The translations under genes were made by a program, and so were the position numbers. Below the pieces are notes generated by a model that saw only the letters and a program-made list of their open reading frames with translations, did not search any database and was not told the DNA's origin. Of a stretch of DNA of 64,000 nt, positions 44,996-53,976 are shown piece after piece; position 1 is the first letter of the stretch, and each line of letters opens with the position of its first letter. Source of the stretch: Aliiroseovarius sp. (GTDB lineage: Bacteria > Pseudomonadota > Alphaproteobacteria > Rhodobacterales > Rhodobacteraceae); NCBI RefSeq assembly GCF_030148435.1, contig NZ_JASBTN010000061.1, positions 35,584 to 99,583 of the forward strand, in the 5' to 3' direction.

Positions 44996-46672
44996 TCAGC
45001 CCTCCTTCGATTTGCGGCCAAGCACGCGCAGCAGGCCATGGCCGATGACACCCAGGAGCACCAGCGTCAGGATCGCTTTGCCAATGATCCCGGTCAGGCC
45101 GTTCGGATCGCTGCCCGGCAGGTAGATGCCGGCAAGATCGGCCATCCGGCCGTCCTCGGCATGGCATTCGGCGCATTCGACGGCATCTTCAGCCGGCGCG
45201 ACCATATGGGTGATCGGCCAGTACATGTAGGTGTCGACGAAATCGAACTCGCCCGAGTATTCGGCGCCGGCGGCGGCCATGCCGGCCTCAATCGAGTTGC
45301 CCCAGTCGAAATTGGTCCAGAATGCCGTGTCCGTACCCGGCCCCCAGACATTCGAGTAGGTCAGGCGGTTCAGGTTCACGTCATAACCCTGACGCCCCTC
45401 CATGCGCTTGAAAGGCCAGATCCTGGACACACCGTCGCCGGCTTCGCCGCCGAGGCGGTTGATCTCGACCGTCCGGGTGGGATCGATGGTTTCGTCCCCC
45501 AACGTGTAGGTGATGGACCCGTTGAACCAGGCATAATGCGGCACGACGTCCTCGCCATATTCGAAATTGCCCTTGGTGGACATGTAGGTGTGCATCGCCT
45601 TGCCAGTCGAGCTGGTCCAGTTGTCCTCGCTGTAAGGTTTGCCCTCGGCATTCATCTGCCCGGCGGTCGACCAGTCCCAGAGCGTCTTGGTCGGCACGCC
45701 GCCGCGCGCGAACTCGGGGATGTGGCAGCTCTGACAGGCCAGCTTGTCGGTGTGGTCGTTGAGCTTCAGGTTGCGGATGAACACGGGCCCCGAGGCCACC
45801 TCCAGCGGGTGCGGCTGTTCGCTGTGGCAGCTTTCGCAGGTAGCAGTGACGCGGTGGGCGCCGGGTTCCTGCGCCTCTTCCGGGATCGACATGTCCACGT
45901 CATAGCGCGACCCGGCCCAGTTGTGGTCCTCTTCAACATGGCAGGTCGAGCAGGTGAAGTTTTCGCCTTCGGGCGACATGTGCACGTCCACCTCCTCGCT
46001 GGGCGCATAGAGCACCGAGCTGAGGTCGCCGTGTTTCACATTGTCGCCGCCGCCACCGTAGAAGTGGCAGTTGCCGCAGTTGTCGCGACCGGGCATGCCG
46101 ACGCTCTGCGCCGCCTTGCTCAGGTCCACGGCCCAGGCTGGCGCGCCGGTAATGGTCTTGGTCCCCGGCTTTACCGGGTCCAGCGGCGGGTGCCCTGCCC
46201 CGGTCGCGGTCTTGGTGTACTGGCCGGACCGATCGTGGCAGACCAGACAGTCGGGCTGCACCTCCATCTCGGCCGGGGCCGTGGACATGTCGTCCCAGCC
46301 ATAGCCCGCGTGGCACGAGGTACATCGCGGCTCGTTCGAGGCCACGTTGCCGCAAAAGGCGTTGATCACATTGGATTTGCCCAGAGTCTGGCCGGATGTG
46401 CTTTCGTAATCCCATTTGAAATGCAGCGAATGGGCCAGTTGGTCGTCCGCCTCGTTGTGGCAGGACAGGCAGGCTTCCGTCACCTCGGGGCCCGAGGCAA
46501 ACGCGCGTTTCAGCGCCTCGAACTCGGCGTGGTCCGCGGTCGAGCTGACGGGAATGGGCGGCGGGGCGGCGGGCGGCCGGGGCGTATCCCCGGCGCTTTC
46601 GGCCCACGCGCCGGTGGTCGCCAAAGCCAGCGCCAATCCCACGGCCCGGGCGATGCCTGCGAAACGTTTCAT
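44996..46672 (-). CDS. Octaheme cytochrome c (tetrathionate reductase OTR family)
   Basis: 558 residues. A signal peptide (residues 1-24) and eight CxxCH heme sites are visible: CLSCH (from residue 68), CTSCH, CLVCH, CGNCH, CSTCH, CESCH, CQSCH and CAECH. A C-terminal membrane anchor follows (LTGIIGKAILTLVLLGVIGHG) with a basic tail. The size and heme count match the octaheme tetrathionate reductase family, which can also reduce nitrite and hydroxylamine in vitro. With the membrane cytochrome b encoded next it forms a two-gene periplasmic respiratory unit. The physiological substrate cannot be read from sequence. An inverted repeat lies in the promoter region. Confidence 0.9.
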   Translation of the reverse strand: MKRFAGIARAVGLALALATTGAWAESAGDTPRPPAAPPPIPVSSTADHAEFEALKRAFASGPEVTEACLSCHNEADDQLAHSLHFKWDYESTSGQTLGKSNVINAFCGNVASNEPRCTSCHAGYGWDDMSTAPAEMEVQPDCLVCHDRSGQYTKTATGAGHPPLDPVKPGTKTITGAPAWAVDLSKAAQSVGMPGRDNCGNCHFYGGGGDNVKHGDLSSVLYAPSEEVDVHMSPEGENFTCSTCHVEEDHNWAGSRYDVDMSIPEEAQEPGAHRVTATCESCHSEQPHPLEVASGPVFIRNLKLNDHTDKLACQSCHIPEFARGGVPTKTLWDWSTAGQMNAEGKPYSEDNWTSSTGKAMHTYMSTKGNFEYGEDVVPHYAWFNGSITYTLGDETIDPTRTVEINRLGGEAGDGVSRIWPFKRMEGRQGYDVNLNRLTYSNVWGPGTDTAFWTNFDWGNSIEAGMAAAGAEYSGEFDFVDTYMYWPITHMVAPAEDAVECAECHAEDGRMADLAGIYLPGSDPNGLTGIIGKAILTLVLLGVIGHGLLRVLGRKSKEG

Positions 46673-46720
46673 GTGGCTATCTCCTCGCTACCCGGGGACG
46701 GCACGCGCCTCGGGTACTAA

Positions 46721-46756
46721 TTTGCTTATTTGAGTTTTCAAATTTACGTGAGCAAA
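46721..46756. promoter_or_regulatory. Nested inverted repeat in the octaheme cytochrome promoter region
   Basis: Inner palindrome ATTTGA-GTTT-TCAAAT (46728-46743) is enclosed by TTTGCT/AGCAAA (46721-46726 and 46751-46756). It lies 49 bp upstream of the octaheme cytochrome start and 88 bp upstream of the amidotransferase start, on the opposite side. It is a candidate operator. The centre has four bases between TTGA and TCAA, so it is not a standard FNR site. Confidence 0.5.
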
Positions 46757-46843
46757 ATCGAGGGCGCATAATGACGCATCTGCGATATTCCTTTTCCCGG
46801 CGCTCGGTTGCGCACGGGAGGCTGGCGCGCTAAATGCCTCCCC

Positions 46844-47650
46844 ATGAAACCGTTTCTGATCCTGCAGCTGCGCCCCGAGACCGAAGCCTCCGATGACGAA
46901 TTCCGGGCGATCCTGGCCAAGGGTGGCCTGTCCGAGGCCGAGACCCACCGCATCCGCCTAGACCAGCAGGAGCTGCCGGTCGGCCTGTCGCTGGACGATT
47001 ACGCGGGCGTGATCGTGGGCGGGGGCCCCGGCTGCGTGTCCGATAACCCGGCCACAAAAGACCCGATCGAGGCCCGGATCGAGGCGGCGATCCTTTCCCT
47101 CATGCCCGAGATTACCACCCGCGATTTTCCCTTCATGGGCTGTTGCTATGGCATCGGCATCCTGGGCCATCACCTTCAGCCGGGCAGCGTGAACAAGGAC
47201 AAATATGGTGAACTGGTCAGCGCCACCAATTGCCAGTTGACCAAGGAAGGCCGGGCCGACCCGGTTCTGGCGGGGATCGACACCCGTTTCCGCGCCTTCG
47301 TCGGCCACAAGGAGGCGATGCAGGCCCTGCCCCCCGGCGTCATTCACCTGGTCGAGGGCGAAAACTGCCCGTTTCAGATGATCCGTCACGGCCATAACGT
47401 TTATGCCACGCAGTTCCACCCGGAAGCGGACGGTGACGGGTTCGAAACCCGCATCCGCATCTACAAGGACAGGGGCTACTTCCCGCCCGAGGATGCCGAG
47501 AAGCTGATCGCCATGTGCCAGGCCGAGGAGGTGCACATGCCCGAGAAGATTCTCAGGAATTTCGTCGCGCGCTACCGCGACTTAGCTGCAAAAACCACCC
47601 CACGAATGCAAAAGGCCCGGAGTTCCCTCCGGGCCTTTCTCATTCCTTGA
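46844..47650 (+). CDS. Class I glutamine amidotransferase-like protein
   Basis: 268 residues related to the glutaminase half of GMP synthase. Nucleophile Cys sits in FMGCCYGIGILG, and the His-Glu pair in QFHPEADGDGFE. An N-terminal IVGGGPGCVSDN loop gives the oxyanion hole. Stand-alone relatives remove amide groups from gamma-glutamyl or related compounds, and the substrate here is unknown. The ATG at 46844 fits the family start. The last ~23 residues lie beyond the usual end, and the stem of the downstream terminator lies inside the frame, suggesting that the normal stop was lost recently. Confidence 0.85.
   Translation: MKPFLILQLRPETEASDDEFRAILAKGGLSEAETHRIRLDQQELPVGLSLDDYAGVIVGGGPGCVSDNPATKDPIEARIEAAILSLMPEITTRDFPFMGCCYGIGILGHHLQPGSVNKDKYGELVSATNCQLTKEGRADPVLAGIDTRFRAFVGHKEAMQALPPGVIHLVEGENCPFQMIRHGHNVYATQFHPEADGDGFETRIRIYKDRGYFPPEDAEKLIAMCQAEEVHMPEKILRNFVARYRDLAAKTTPRMQKARSSLRAFLIP
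47611..47638. terminator. Terminator hairpin overlapping the amidotransferase 3' end
   Basis: Perfect 12-bp stem AAAGGCCCGGAG/CTCCGGGCCTTT with four-base loop, between the convergent amidotransferase (+) and icd (-) genes. The tail is T-rich on both sides (TTTCTCATT rightward, TTTTGC leftward). Confidence 0.8.
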
Positions 47651-47658
47651 TGCCGGTC

Positions 47659-49872
47659 TCAGTCGACGATCGCGTTCAGCGTGGCCGAGGGGCGCATCAC
47701 TTTCGCTTTCAACTCGACCGACGGGCGATAGTAGCCGCCGATCTCGGCTGCCGGGCCTTGCGCTGCGGCCAACTCGGCCAGGATCGCCTCTTCGCCATCG
47801 GCCAGGGCCTTGGCGAGCGGCGCGAACTCGGCGGCCAGATCGGCGTCGTCGGACTGCGCGGCCAGGGCGTCGGCCCAGTAGCGGGCGAACCAGTAGTGGC
47901 TGTCGCGGTTGTCGGGCTGGCCGACCTTGCGCTCGGGCGACTTGTTGTGGTCCAGGATGCCCTGGGTGGCGTCCTCGGCGGCGCGGCCCAGCACACCGGC
48001 CCTGGCGTTGCCCTTGACGTCGGCCAGGAAGTTCAGGCTTTCGCCCAGAGCGCAGAATTCACCCATCGAGTCCCAGCGCAGGTGGTTCTGTTCGACCAGC
48101 TGCTGCACGTGTTTCGGCGCGGAGCCACCGGCACCGGTCTCGAACAACCCGCCGCCATTCATCAGCTTGACGATCGACAGCATCTTGGCCGAGGTGCCCA
48201 GCTCCAGGATCGGAAACAGGTCGGTCAGGTAGTCACGCAGCACGTTGCCGGTGATGGCGATGCTGTCCTTGCCCGAGGTGATCGTGGCGAGCGACTGCGC
48301 GGTCGCCTCGCGCGGGGCCATGATCTGGAACAGGTCGGCCTTGCCGGCGGCTTCGAGGGCGGGACGCACGTATTTGATCAGCTCGGCGTCATGGGCGCGG
48401 TTTGCGTCCAGCCAGAAGATCGCTTCCGACCCGGTCAGGCGCTGACGGTCCAGGGCCAATTCGATCCAGTTCTCGATCGGGGCCTTCTTGACGGTGCAGG
48501 CGCGCCAGATGTCACCGGCTTCCACGTCGTGGCTGTGCAGGGTTTCGCCATTGGCCAGAACCACGCGGATGGTGCCATCGGCAGGGGCTTCGAAGGTGGT
48601 CGGGTGCGAGCCGTATTCTTCAGCCTTCTGGGCCATCAGGCCGACGTTGGCAACGGCTCCGGCGGTGGTCACGTCCAGCGCGCCGTTGGCCTTGAAGAAG
48701 TTGATGGTCTCGTCATAGACGGTGGCATAGCAGCGGTCGGGGATCACGCAGTTGGTGTCACCCTTGGCGCCGGTTTCATCCCAGCCCTTGCCGCCCGCGC
48801 GGATCACGGCGGGCATCGAGGCGTCGATGATCACGTCCGAGGGCACGTGCAGGTTGGTGATGCCCTTGTCGCTGTCGACCATGTACATCGACGGACGTTC
48901 GGCGGTCACGGCCTCGATCGCGGCCATGATCTCGGCATTGCCCGACACGCGGTCCAGCAGGTCGCCCATGCCCGAGTTCGGGTTCACACCCAGCGCGTCC
49001 ATCTCGGCGCCGAACTGCTCGAACACCGGCGCCAGCCAGGCTTTGACGGCATGGCCGAAGATGATCGGGTCCGAGACCTTCATCATCGTGGCTTTCATGT
49101 GCAGCGAGAACATGGTGCCGTCGGCCTTGGTGTCTTCGATCGCCTCGGCCAGGAACGCGCCCAGCGCCTTGGCGGACATGAAGGTGGCGTCGGCGACGGT
49201 GCCCTCTTCCAGCGGCCAGCCGTCCTTCAGAACGGTGACAGTGCCGTCCTTGGCGACGAATTCAATCTTGGCGTCACCGGCCTGCGCGGCGGTGATGGTG
49301 GCCGAGACTTCGTTGGCATAGAAGTCGTTGCCCGGCATGGACGAGACCTTGGTCTTGCTGTCGCCGGTCCAGGCGCCCATCGAATGCGGGTTGTTCTGGG
49401 CGTAGTTCTTCACGGCGCGGGCGGAGCGGCGGTCCGAGTTGCCTTCGCGCAGCACCGGGTTCACGGCCGAGCCCTTGATGCCGTCATATTTGGCCCGCAC
49501 GGCTTTCTCTTCGTCGCCCGAGGGTTCTTCCGGGTAATCCGGCAGCGCATAGCCCTGCGCCTGAAGTTCTTCGATCGCGGCAACCAGCTGCGGCACCGAG
49601 GCCGAGATGTTCGGCAGCTTGATGACGTTCGCGCCGGGGGTCTTCACCAGCTCGCCAAGCGCGGCCAGGTCGTCCGACTGGCGCTGCTCTTCGGTCAGGT
49701 ACTCGGGAAAGGTCGAGATGATTCGGCCAGCCAGCGAGATGTCCGGCGTGCCCACCGTGATACCCGCCGCCGAGACGAACTTGCGGATGATCGGCAGGAA
49801 GGAAGCGGAGGCCAGCTCGGGCGCTTCGTCTACAATTGTATACAAAATATCCGGTTTTGAGAGATCAGCCAT
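47659..49872 (-). CDS. NADP-dependent isocitrate dehydrogenase, monomeric type
   Basis: 737-residue enzyme of the ~740-residue monomeric IDH family, converting isocitrate to 2-oxoglutarate with NADP+ in the TCA cycle. Marks are [43 protein letters not shown], and [19 protein letters not shown] at the C-terminus. The ATG at 49872 (M-A-D-L-S-K) is the family start; the longer frame upstream has no coding resemblance. A second, unrelated dimeric IDH lies about 9 kb away, so the organism has both forms. It converges on the amidotransferase gene. Confidence 0.95.
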   Translation of the reverse strand: MADLSKPDILYTIVDEAPELASASFLPIIRKFVSAAGITVGTPDISLAGRIISTFPEYLTEEQRQSDDLAALGELVKTPGANVIKLPNISASVPQLVAAIEELQAQGYALPDYPEEPSGDEEKAVRAKYDGIKGSAVNPVLREGNSDRRSARAVKNYAQNNPHSMGAWTGDSKTKVSSMPGNDFYANEVSATITAAQAGDAKIEFVAKDGTVTVLKDGWPLEEGTVADATFMSAKALGAFLAEAIEDTKADGTMFSLHMKATMMKVSDPIIFGHAVKAWLAPVFEQFGAEMDALGVNPNSGMGDLLDRVSGNAEIMAAIEAVTAERPSMYMVDSDKGITNLHVPSDVIIDASMPAVIRAGGKGWDETGAKGDTNCVIPDRCYATVYDETINFFKANGALDVTTAGAVANVGLMAQKAEEYGSHPTTFEAPADGTIRVVLANGETLHSHDVEAGDIWRACTVKKAPIENWIELALDRQRLTGSEAIFWLDANRAHDAELIKYVRPALEAAGKADLFQIMAPREATAQSLATITSGKDSIAITGNVLRDYLTDLFPILELGTSAKMLSIVKLMNGGGLFETGAGGSAPKHVQQLVEQNHLRWDSMGEFCALGESLNFLADVKGNARAGVLGRAAEDATQGILDHNKSPERKVGQPDNRDSHYWFARYWADALAAQSDDADLAAEFAPLAKALADGEEAILAELAAAQGPAAEIGGYYRPSVELKAKVMRPSATLNAIVD

Positions 49873-50041
49873 TTTCCTTACCCTTTTTTCGAAGTGCTGG
49901 AGGCAGTGTTGTCTGGCGCGGATGCGCGGGAAAATCCCACGCTGTCCCGCGCAGGTGTTCGCGCACCGTGTAGCCCAAGCGGGAGAGAAATTCAATCAAC
50001 CGGTTGCGCAAACGTCGCATTCCCCCCGCCCTGCGACGATT

Positions 50042-51067
50042 TCATGCAGGGGCGGTCACGCCTCGGGCCTCGGCAAAACTGACCAGCCGCCGGCGCTCGG
50101 GATCCCACAGGGCCAGCGTCAGGCCGCGCAGGCTTTCGCCCATGGTGATCTTGTTTACCGGCTCCAGCTCCGGGTGGTCGCGCACGACTTCCGGCAACCG
50201 ATAACAGGGAATGCGCGCATAGAGGTGGTGCACGTGGTGGATCGGAAAGTTCGCGGTGAACCAGCGCATCCAGCCGGGCAGGACAAGCTGTGACGACCCG
50301 TGCAGCGCGGCCTCGTGCACCTGCCAGTCCTCGGCAAAATCGAACTGCGCCCCGTGCCATTGGTGCTGGCAGTAGAAAATCCAGACCCCCGCCGTGGCGC
50401 CGACCAATGTCGAGGGGACAAAGATCCAGAGCACAGGCTCCCAGCCCCGGGCCCAGACCATACCCCCCAGGATCACCGCCAGCACCGCGTTGTTCAGCAG
50501 GCAGCTCACCCAGTAGCGACGATGTGCCATCAGCCCCACCGGAATGCGGTAGAGCACATAGAACAGGAGCGCAGGCGAGATGCCCAGAATGAAAACCGGG
50601 TTGCGATAGATGCGATAGGCCAGCCGCCCCCAGGGGCCAAGCGCGCGGTATCGCCCCACCGTCAATACGATCAGATCCCCCATGAAGTCGCCATCCAGAT
50701 TGCCCGCGTTCTCGTGATGGGTGGCGTGCATCTTGCGCCAGGTCGTATAGGGCGACAGGGTCAGCACACCCAACACCCGCCCGACCCGGTCGTTCACACG
50801 CCTGTCCCTGAACAGGGCCGCATGGCCGCAGTCATGTTGCAGCGCAAAGAGCCGCATCAGGAACAGGCCCAGCACCGCCGCAATTGCCAGGGTCACGCCG
50901 CGCGGCCCGTCGAGCGAGGTCCAGGCCAGCGTCCAGAGCGCCAGGAACGGCCCCAATGTCACCGCCAGCTCACGCCAGGAGCGCGCTTCGTCCGGGTCGC
51001 GATACTGCGCCAGAACCTTCACCCAGTCGCGCGCCCGCGCGGGTGCGCCTTGCATATGCCCGTCCAT
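50042..51067 (-). CDS. Fatty acid desaturase
   Basis: 341-residue membrane-bound di-iron desaturase. The three His boxes are present: HDCGH near residue 90, HATHH near 127 and HHVHH near 281. Hydrophobic segments lie between boxes. It introduces a double bond into an acyl lipid or acyl chain; the position and substrate (phospholipid, carotenoid or sphingolipid) are not predictable. The ATG at 51067 follows CAGGAGGCAATC, a strong ribosome site. No ferredoxin or reductase gene is adjacent. Confidence 0.92.
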   Translation of the reverse strand: MDGHMQGAPARARDWVKVLAQYRDPDEARSWRELAVTLGPFLALWTLAWTSLDGPRGVTLAIAAVLGLFLMRLFALQHDCGHAALFRDRRVNDRVGRVLGVLTLSPYTTWRKMHATHHENAGNLDGDFMGDLIVLTVGRYRALGPWGRLAYRIYRNPVFILGISPALLFYVLYRIPVGLMAHRRYWVSCLLNNAVLAVILGGMVWARGWEPVLWIFVPSTLVGATAGVWIFYCQHQWHGAQFDFAEDWQVHEAALHGSSQLVLPGWMRWFTANFPIHHVHHLYARIPCYRLPEVVRDHPELEPVNKITMGESLRGLTLALWDPERRRLVSFAEARGVTAPA

Positions 51068-51300
51068 GATTGCCTCCTGTATCGAACGCAACCAATAGGC
51101 CAGCAAATGGAAGGGTATGCAACCTAAAGTAGCTCCGCCGCGCGGAGACGGCCCGGTTCGTGGCCCCGGGCAGATCGACGCGAAAGATATGTTCCGATAT
51201 GGATATGGCGGATGTTATGAGGCATATTCGCGATACGGTCGTGGCTGTTACGGGGCCCAGACCGCGATAGCCCAATTCTCTGGCCACTGGCGGACAAGAC

Positions 51301-52149
51301 ATGCCCTTTACGCGATTGATCCGGCGCCTGCGGCGTCAGCCCGAACCCGTGGAATTCACCGCCCCCCTGTTGCCAGAGGAGCCCTTCTTTGCCATTGGCG
51401 ATATCCACGGCTGCGACCGGGCCCTCGCCAGCCTTCTGGACGGGATCGACGCGCATGACGCAGGCGGCCAAAGCAAGATCGTGTTCGTCGGGGATTACGT
51501 GGATCGGGGAGAGGACAGCGCCTCGGTTCTGAACCGCGTGTTCCGGATGAGCCAGCAGAGCCCGGATCGGGTCATCTGCCTTGGTGGCAACCACGAGGCG
51601 ATGTTGCTGTCCTTCCTGCAAGATCCCGAAGGCAGAGGCGCGAGATGGCTCCAACACGGCGGGGTGCAAACCCTGGCCAGTTACCGGATACCGGGCGTCG
51701 CGCCGCGACTGACACCGGACCAGCTCCGCGAGGCGCGGGACCGGTTTCGCGATGCGCTTGGCGCCGAGATGATCTCATGGCTGCGTAAGCGTCCGTTGGC
51801 CTGGTCCAGCGGCAATGTCACCGTCGTGCACGCCGCGGCGGACCCGGCGAAATCGATTGCGGATCAGGAGGACCGCACCCTGCTGTGGGGACACCCCGCC
51901 TTCGCAAGCCAACCCAGAACCGACGCCACCTGGATCGTTCACGGACATACGATCGAACCAGAGGTCAAAGTCAGGGGCGGGCGGATCAGCGTCGATACCG
52001 GCGCCTTCGCCACCGGCCGCCTGTCGGCTGCGCTGATCACGCAGAACAAGGTGCTGTCACTGCCTGATGGGCGCGAGCTGCCGATCCGCCAGGAAACCTG
52101 GCGCACAGACCCTGGGGGCAAGCAAACCGGTTCCGGCAACAAAAACTGA
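51301..52149 (+). CDS. PPP-family metallophosphoesterase (Ser/Thr protein phosphatase-like)
   Basis: 282-residue cytoplasmic phosphatase with the full set of metal motifs: AIGDIHGCDRAL (GDxHG), VFVGDYVDRGED (GDxVDRG), CLGGNHEAMLL (GNHE), and C-terminal His in VVHAAADPAKSI and WIVHGHTIEPEV. It could act as a protein or symmetrical diadenosine tetraphosphate phosphatase. The ATG at 51301 lacks a perfect ribosome site but is the first in frame. It is divergent from the desaturase gene, with ~230 bp between. Confidence 0.9.
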   Translation: MPFTRLIRRLRRQPEPVEFTAPLLPEEPFFAIGDIHGCDRALASLLDGIDAHDAGGQSKIVFVGDYVDRGEDSASVLNRVFRMSQQSPDRVICLGGNHEAMLLSFLQDPEGRGARWLQHGGVQTLASYRIPGVAPRLTPDQLREARDRFRDALGAEMISWLRKRPLAWSSGNVTVVHAAADPAKSIADQEDRTLLWGHPAFASQPRTDATWIVHGHTIEPEVKVRGGRISVDTGAFATGRLSAALITQNKVLSLPDGRELPIRQETWRTDPGGKQTGSGNKN

Positions 52150-52305
52150 AACAGGCAGTCGGGTTGGGTCGGATCGGGACGTTGGCACCCGCACCGGCCA
52201 ACTCATGAGGCCGATTCCGCAAACAATAACAACGGGCATCGCTTTCCTCGCACCTGCCCGAAATCTGTTCCGAGGGTCGGATGGCGCGCAAGCCTTTGGA
52301 AAGAT

Positions 52306-52382
<77 letters not shown>

Positions 52383-52449
52383 CTGAGGGCGGGATATAGG
52401 GGAAAGCCCCCTGCCCCGCAACATGAAATCCGCACGCGGGCCGGGGTTT

Positions 52450-52752
52450 TCAAAGCACGAGGATCGGCAGGGCAAGGCCCAGCAGGCCGCCCCCCAGCGC
52501 GGTCAGGCTCTGCATCGATGTCATGCCCAGCATGCGCCCCGACAGGGCCGCGGCGGTGCTGCCGGCGAAAAGTGCGATCAGGAAGGACCCGGTCACGAAG
52601 TTCAGCAGCCCCAGGGTTACGGCCAGAAAGATCGCGCCGGTCAATCCGCCATGCAGAAGCCGTGCCCCCATCAGGCGCGCGCCGAAAGCGGCGAGGATCA
52701 GGGCGACGCCAAGGGCAATCGGCACGATGTTCAGGATGATCAGTTCGGACAT
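52450..52752 (-). CDS. Small hydrophobic membrane protein of unknown function
   Basis: 100 residues with three to four predicted membrane helices ([20 protein letters not shown], then [20 protein letters not shown] and a Gly/Leu-rich end [14 protein letters not shown]). No family was recognised with confidence. The ATG at 52752 is the natural start, although a longer frame continues upstream over the rpsI terminator. It lies between tRNA-Arg and rpsI, on the ribosomal-protein strand. Confidence 0.7.
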   Translation of the reverse strand: MSELIILNIVPIALGVALILAAFGARLMGARLLHGGLTGAIFLAVTLGLLNFVTGSFLIALFAGSTAAALSGRMLGMTSMQSLTALGGGLLGLALPILVL

Positions 52753-52784
52753 GGGGGTCTCGTTCGGCAGGAGGAAGAAAACAG

Positions 52785-52811
52785 AAAGGGCCACCCATGG
52801 GCGGCCCTTTC
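52785..52811 (-). terminator. Terminator downstream of rpsI
   Basis: 8-bp stem AAAGGGCC/GGCCCTTT with loop ACCCATGGGC. Read leftward it is followed by a T-rich run (TTTCTGTTTTC). It lies about 33 bp after the rpsI stop codon. Confidence 0.75.
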
Positions 52812-52843
52812 GAATACCTGTCCAGAAAACTCTCTGGCGCGGA

Positions 52844-53332
52844 TCAGCGCTTCGAGAACTGGAACGAACGGCGGGCCTTGCGCTTACCGTATTTCTTACG
52901 TTCCACGACACGCGAGTCACGGGTCAGGAAGCCTGCGGCTTTCAGCGGCGCGCGCAGGGCGGGTTCGTAAAGCTGCAGGGCCTTCGAGATGCCGTGCTTG
53001 ACCGCACCGGCCTGGCCGGTCAAGCCACCGCCCTTGACGGTCGCGACGACGTCGAATTCGCCTTCGACACCGGCCACCTGGAACGGCTGGCGCAGGATCA
53101 GCTGCAGCACCGGACGGGCAAAGTACTTGTCCTGGTCCTTGCCGTTCACGATCACCTTGCCGGAGCCCGGCTTGATCCAGACGCGGGCAACCGCGTCCTT
53201 CCGCTTGCCGGTGGCATAGGCGCGGCCCAGCTCGTCACGGACGGGTTCACGGGGCGCGGCCACTTCGACCACGGCTTCGGTGCCTTCAGCAACCGCGTTC
53301 AGCTCTTCGAGCGATTTGATCTCTTCGGTCAT
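52844..53332 (-). CDS. rpsI: 30S ribosomal protein S9
   Basis: 162 residues, longer than the usual 130 because of an N-terminal acidic extension ([15 protein letters not shown]), as in other Rhodobacteraceae. Core marks are [18 protein letters not shown] and the C-terminal [17 protein letters not shown] that touches P-site tRNA. It lies 2 bp after rplM in a single transcript. Confidence 0.97.
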   Translation of the reverse strand: MTEEIKSLEELNAVAEGTEAVVEVAAPREPVRDELGRAYATGKRKDAVARVWIKPGSGKVIVNGKDQDKYFARPVLQLILRQPFQVAGVEGEFDVVATVKGGGLTGQAGAVKHGISKALQLYEPALRAPLKAAGFLTRDSRVVERKKYGKRKARRSFQFSKR

Positions 53333-53334
53333 GC

Positions 53335-53799
53335 TCAGCCCTCACGCGCGTTTTTCGGGTTCATGGATTTGACGTCCAGCACTTCGGGCTGCTGGGCTTC
53401 ATGCGGATGCTCGGAACCGGCGTAGACGCGCAGGTTGCGCAGCTGTTCGCGGCTCAGCGGGCCGCCGGGCAGCATGCGCTGAACGGCTTTCGCCACCAGG
53501 CGCTCCGGGTGCTTGCCTTCAAGGATCTGGCCCGCGGTGCGCGACTTGATGCCGCCCGGGTATCCGGTGTGCCAGTAGTGCACCTTGTCGGTGCGCTTCT
53601 TGCCGGTCAGCTGGATCTTGTCGGCGTTGATGATGATGACGTTGTCACCCATGTCCATGTGGGGGGTGAAGGTCGCTTTGTGCTTGCCGCGCAGACGCGT
53701 GGCAACGATCGAGGCAAGACGGCCCAGAACAACGCCTTCGGCGTCGATCAGGATCCATTTCTTGTCGATATCTGCAGGGGTTGCAGAGAAGGTTTTCAT
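53335..53799 (-). CDS. rplM: 50S ribosomal protein L13
   Basis: 154 residues with canonical [19 protein letters not shown] start and [20 protein letters not shown] core. Binds 23S rRNA early in assembly. It forms the rplM-rpsI operon with the S9 gene. A sigma-70-like promoter lies just upstream (53834-53861). Confidence 0.97.
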   Translation of the reverse strand: MKTFSATPADIDKKWILIDAEGVVLGRLASIVATRLRGKHKATFTPHMDMGDNVIIINADKIQLTGKKRTDKVHYWHTGYPGGIKSRTAGQILEGKHPERLVAKAVQRMLPGGPLSREQLRNLRVYAGSEHPHEAQQPEVLDVKSMNPKNAREG

Positions 53800-53833
53800 G
53801 GTGTCAGCCCTTGATGGGTTTTCGGATGGGGTG

Positions 53834-53861
53834 TTTCTAGTGATTTGCGCGGGCCAGTCAA
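53834..53861 (-). promoter_or_regulatory. Promoter of rplM-rpsI
   Basis: On the minus strand TTGACT (53861-53856), 16-bp spacer, TAGAAA (53839-53834). It puts the transcription start about 30 bp upstream of the rplM ATG. The region beyond it is AT-rich for this genome. Confidence 0.6.
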
Positions 53862-53976
53862 CAGCGGACTTTCGGTTTTAACTCAACTAAAACAACGACG
53901 TATAATTAAGGTATTATTTTACCCCACTAATTTGGCACCGATTCCGCCGCAAACCGACCAAAGATGGCGCGCCTGG

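Noticed and set aside
46728..46743. FNR/Crp-type site TTGA-N-TCAA
   Set aside because: Only four bases separate the half-sites, where FNR sites have six. It is listed only as a palindrome.
51107..51300. Repeated GATATG elements between the desaturase and phosphatase genes
   Set aside because: Short and irregular, with no consistent spacing or palindrome, so not listed as an operator.
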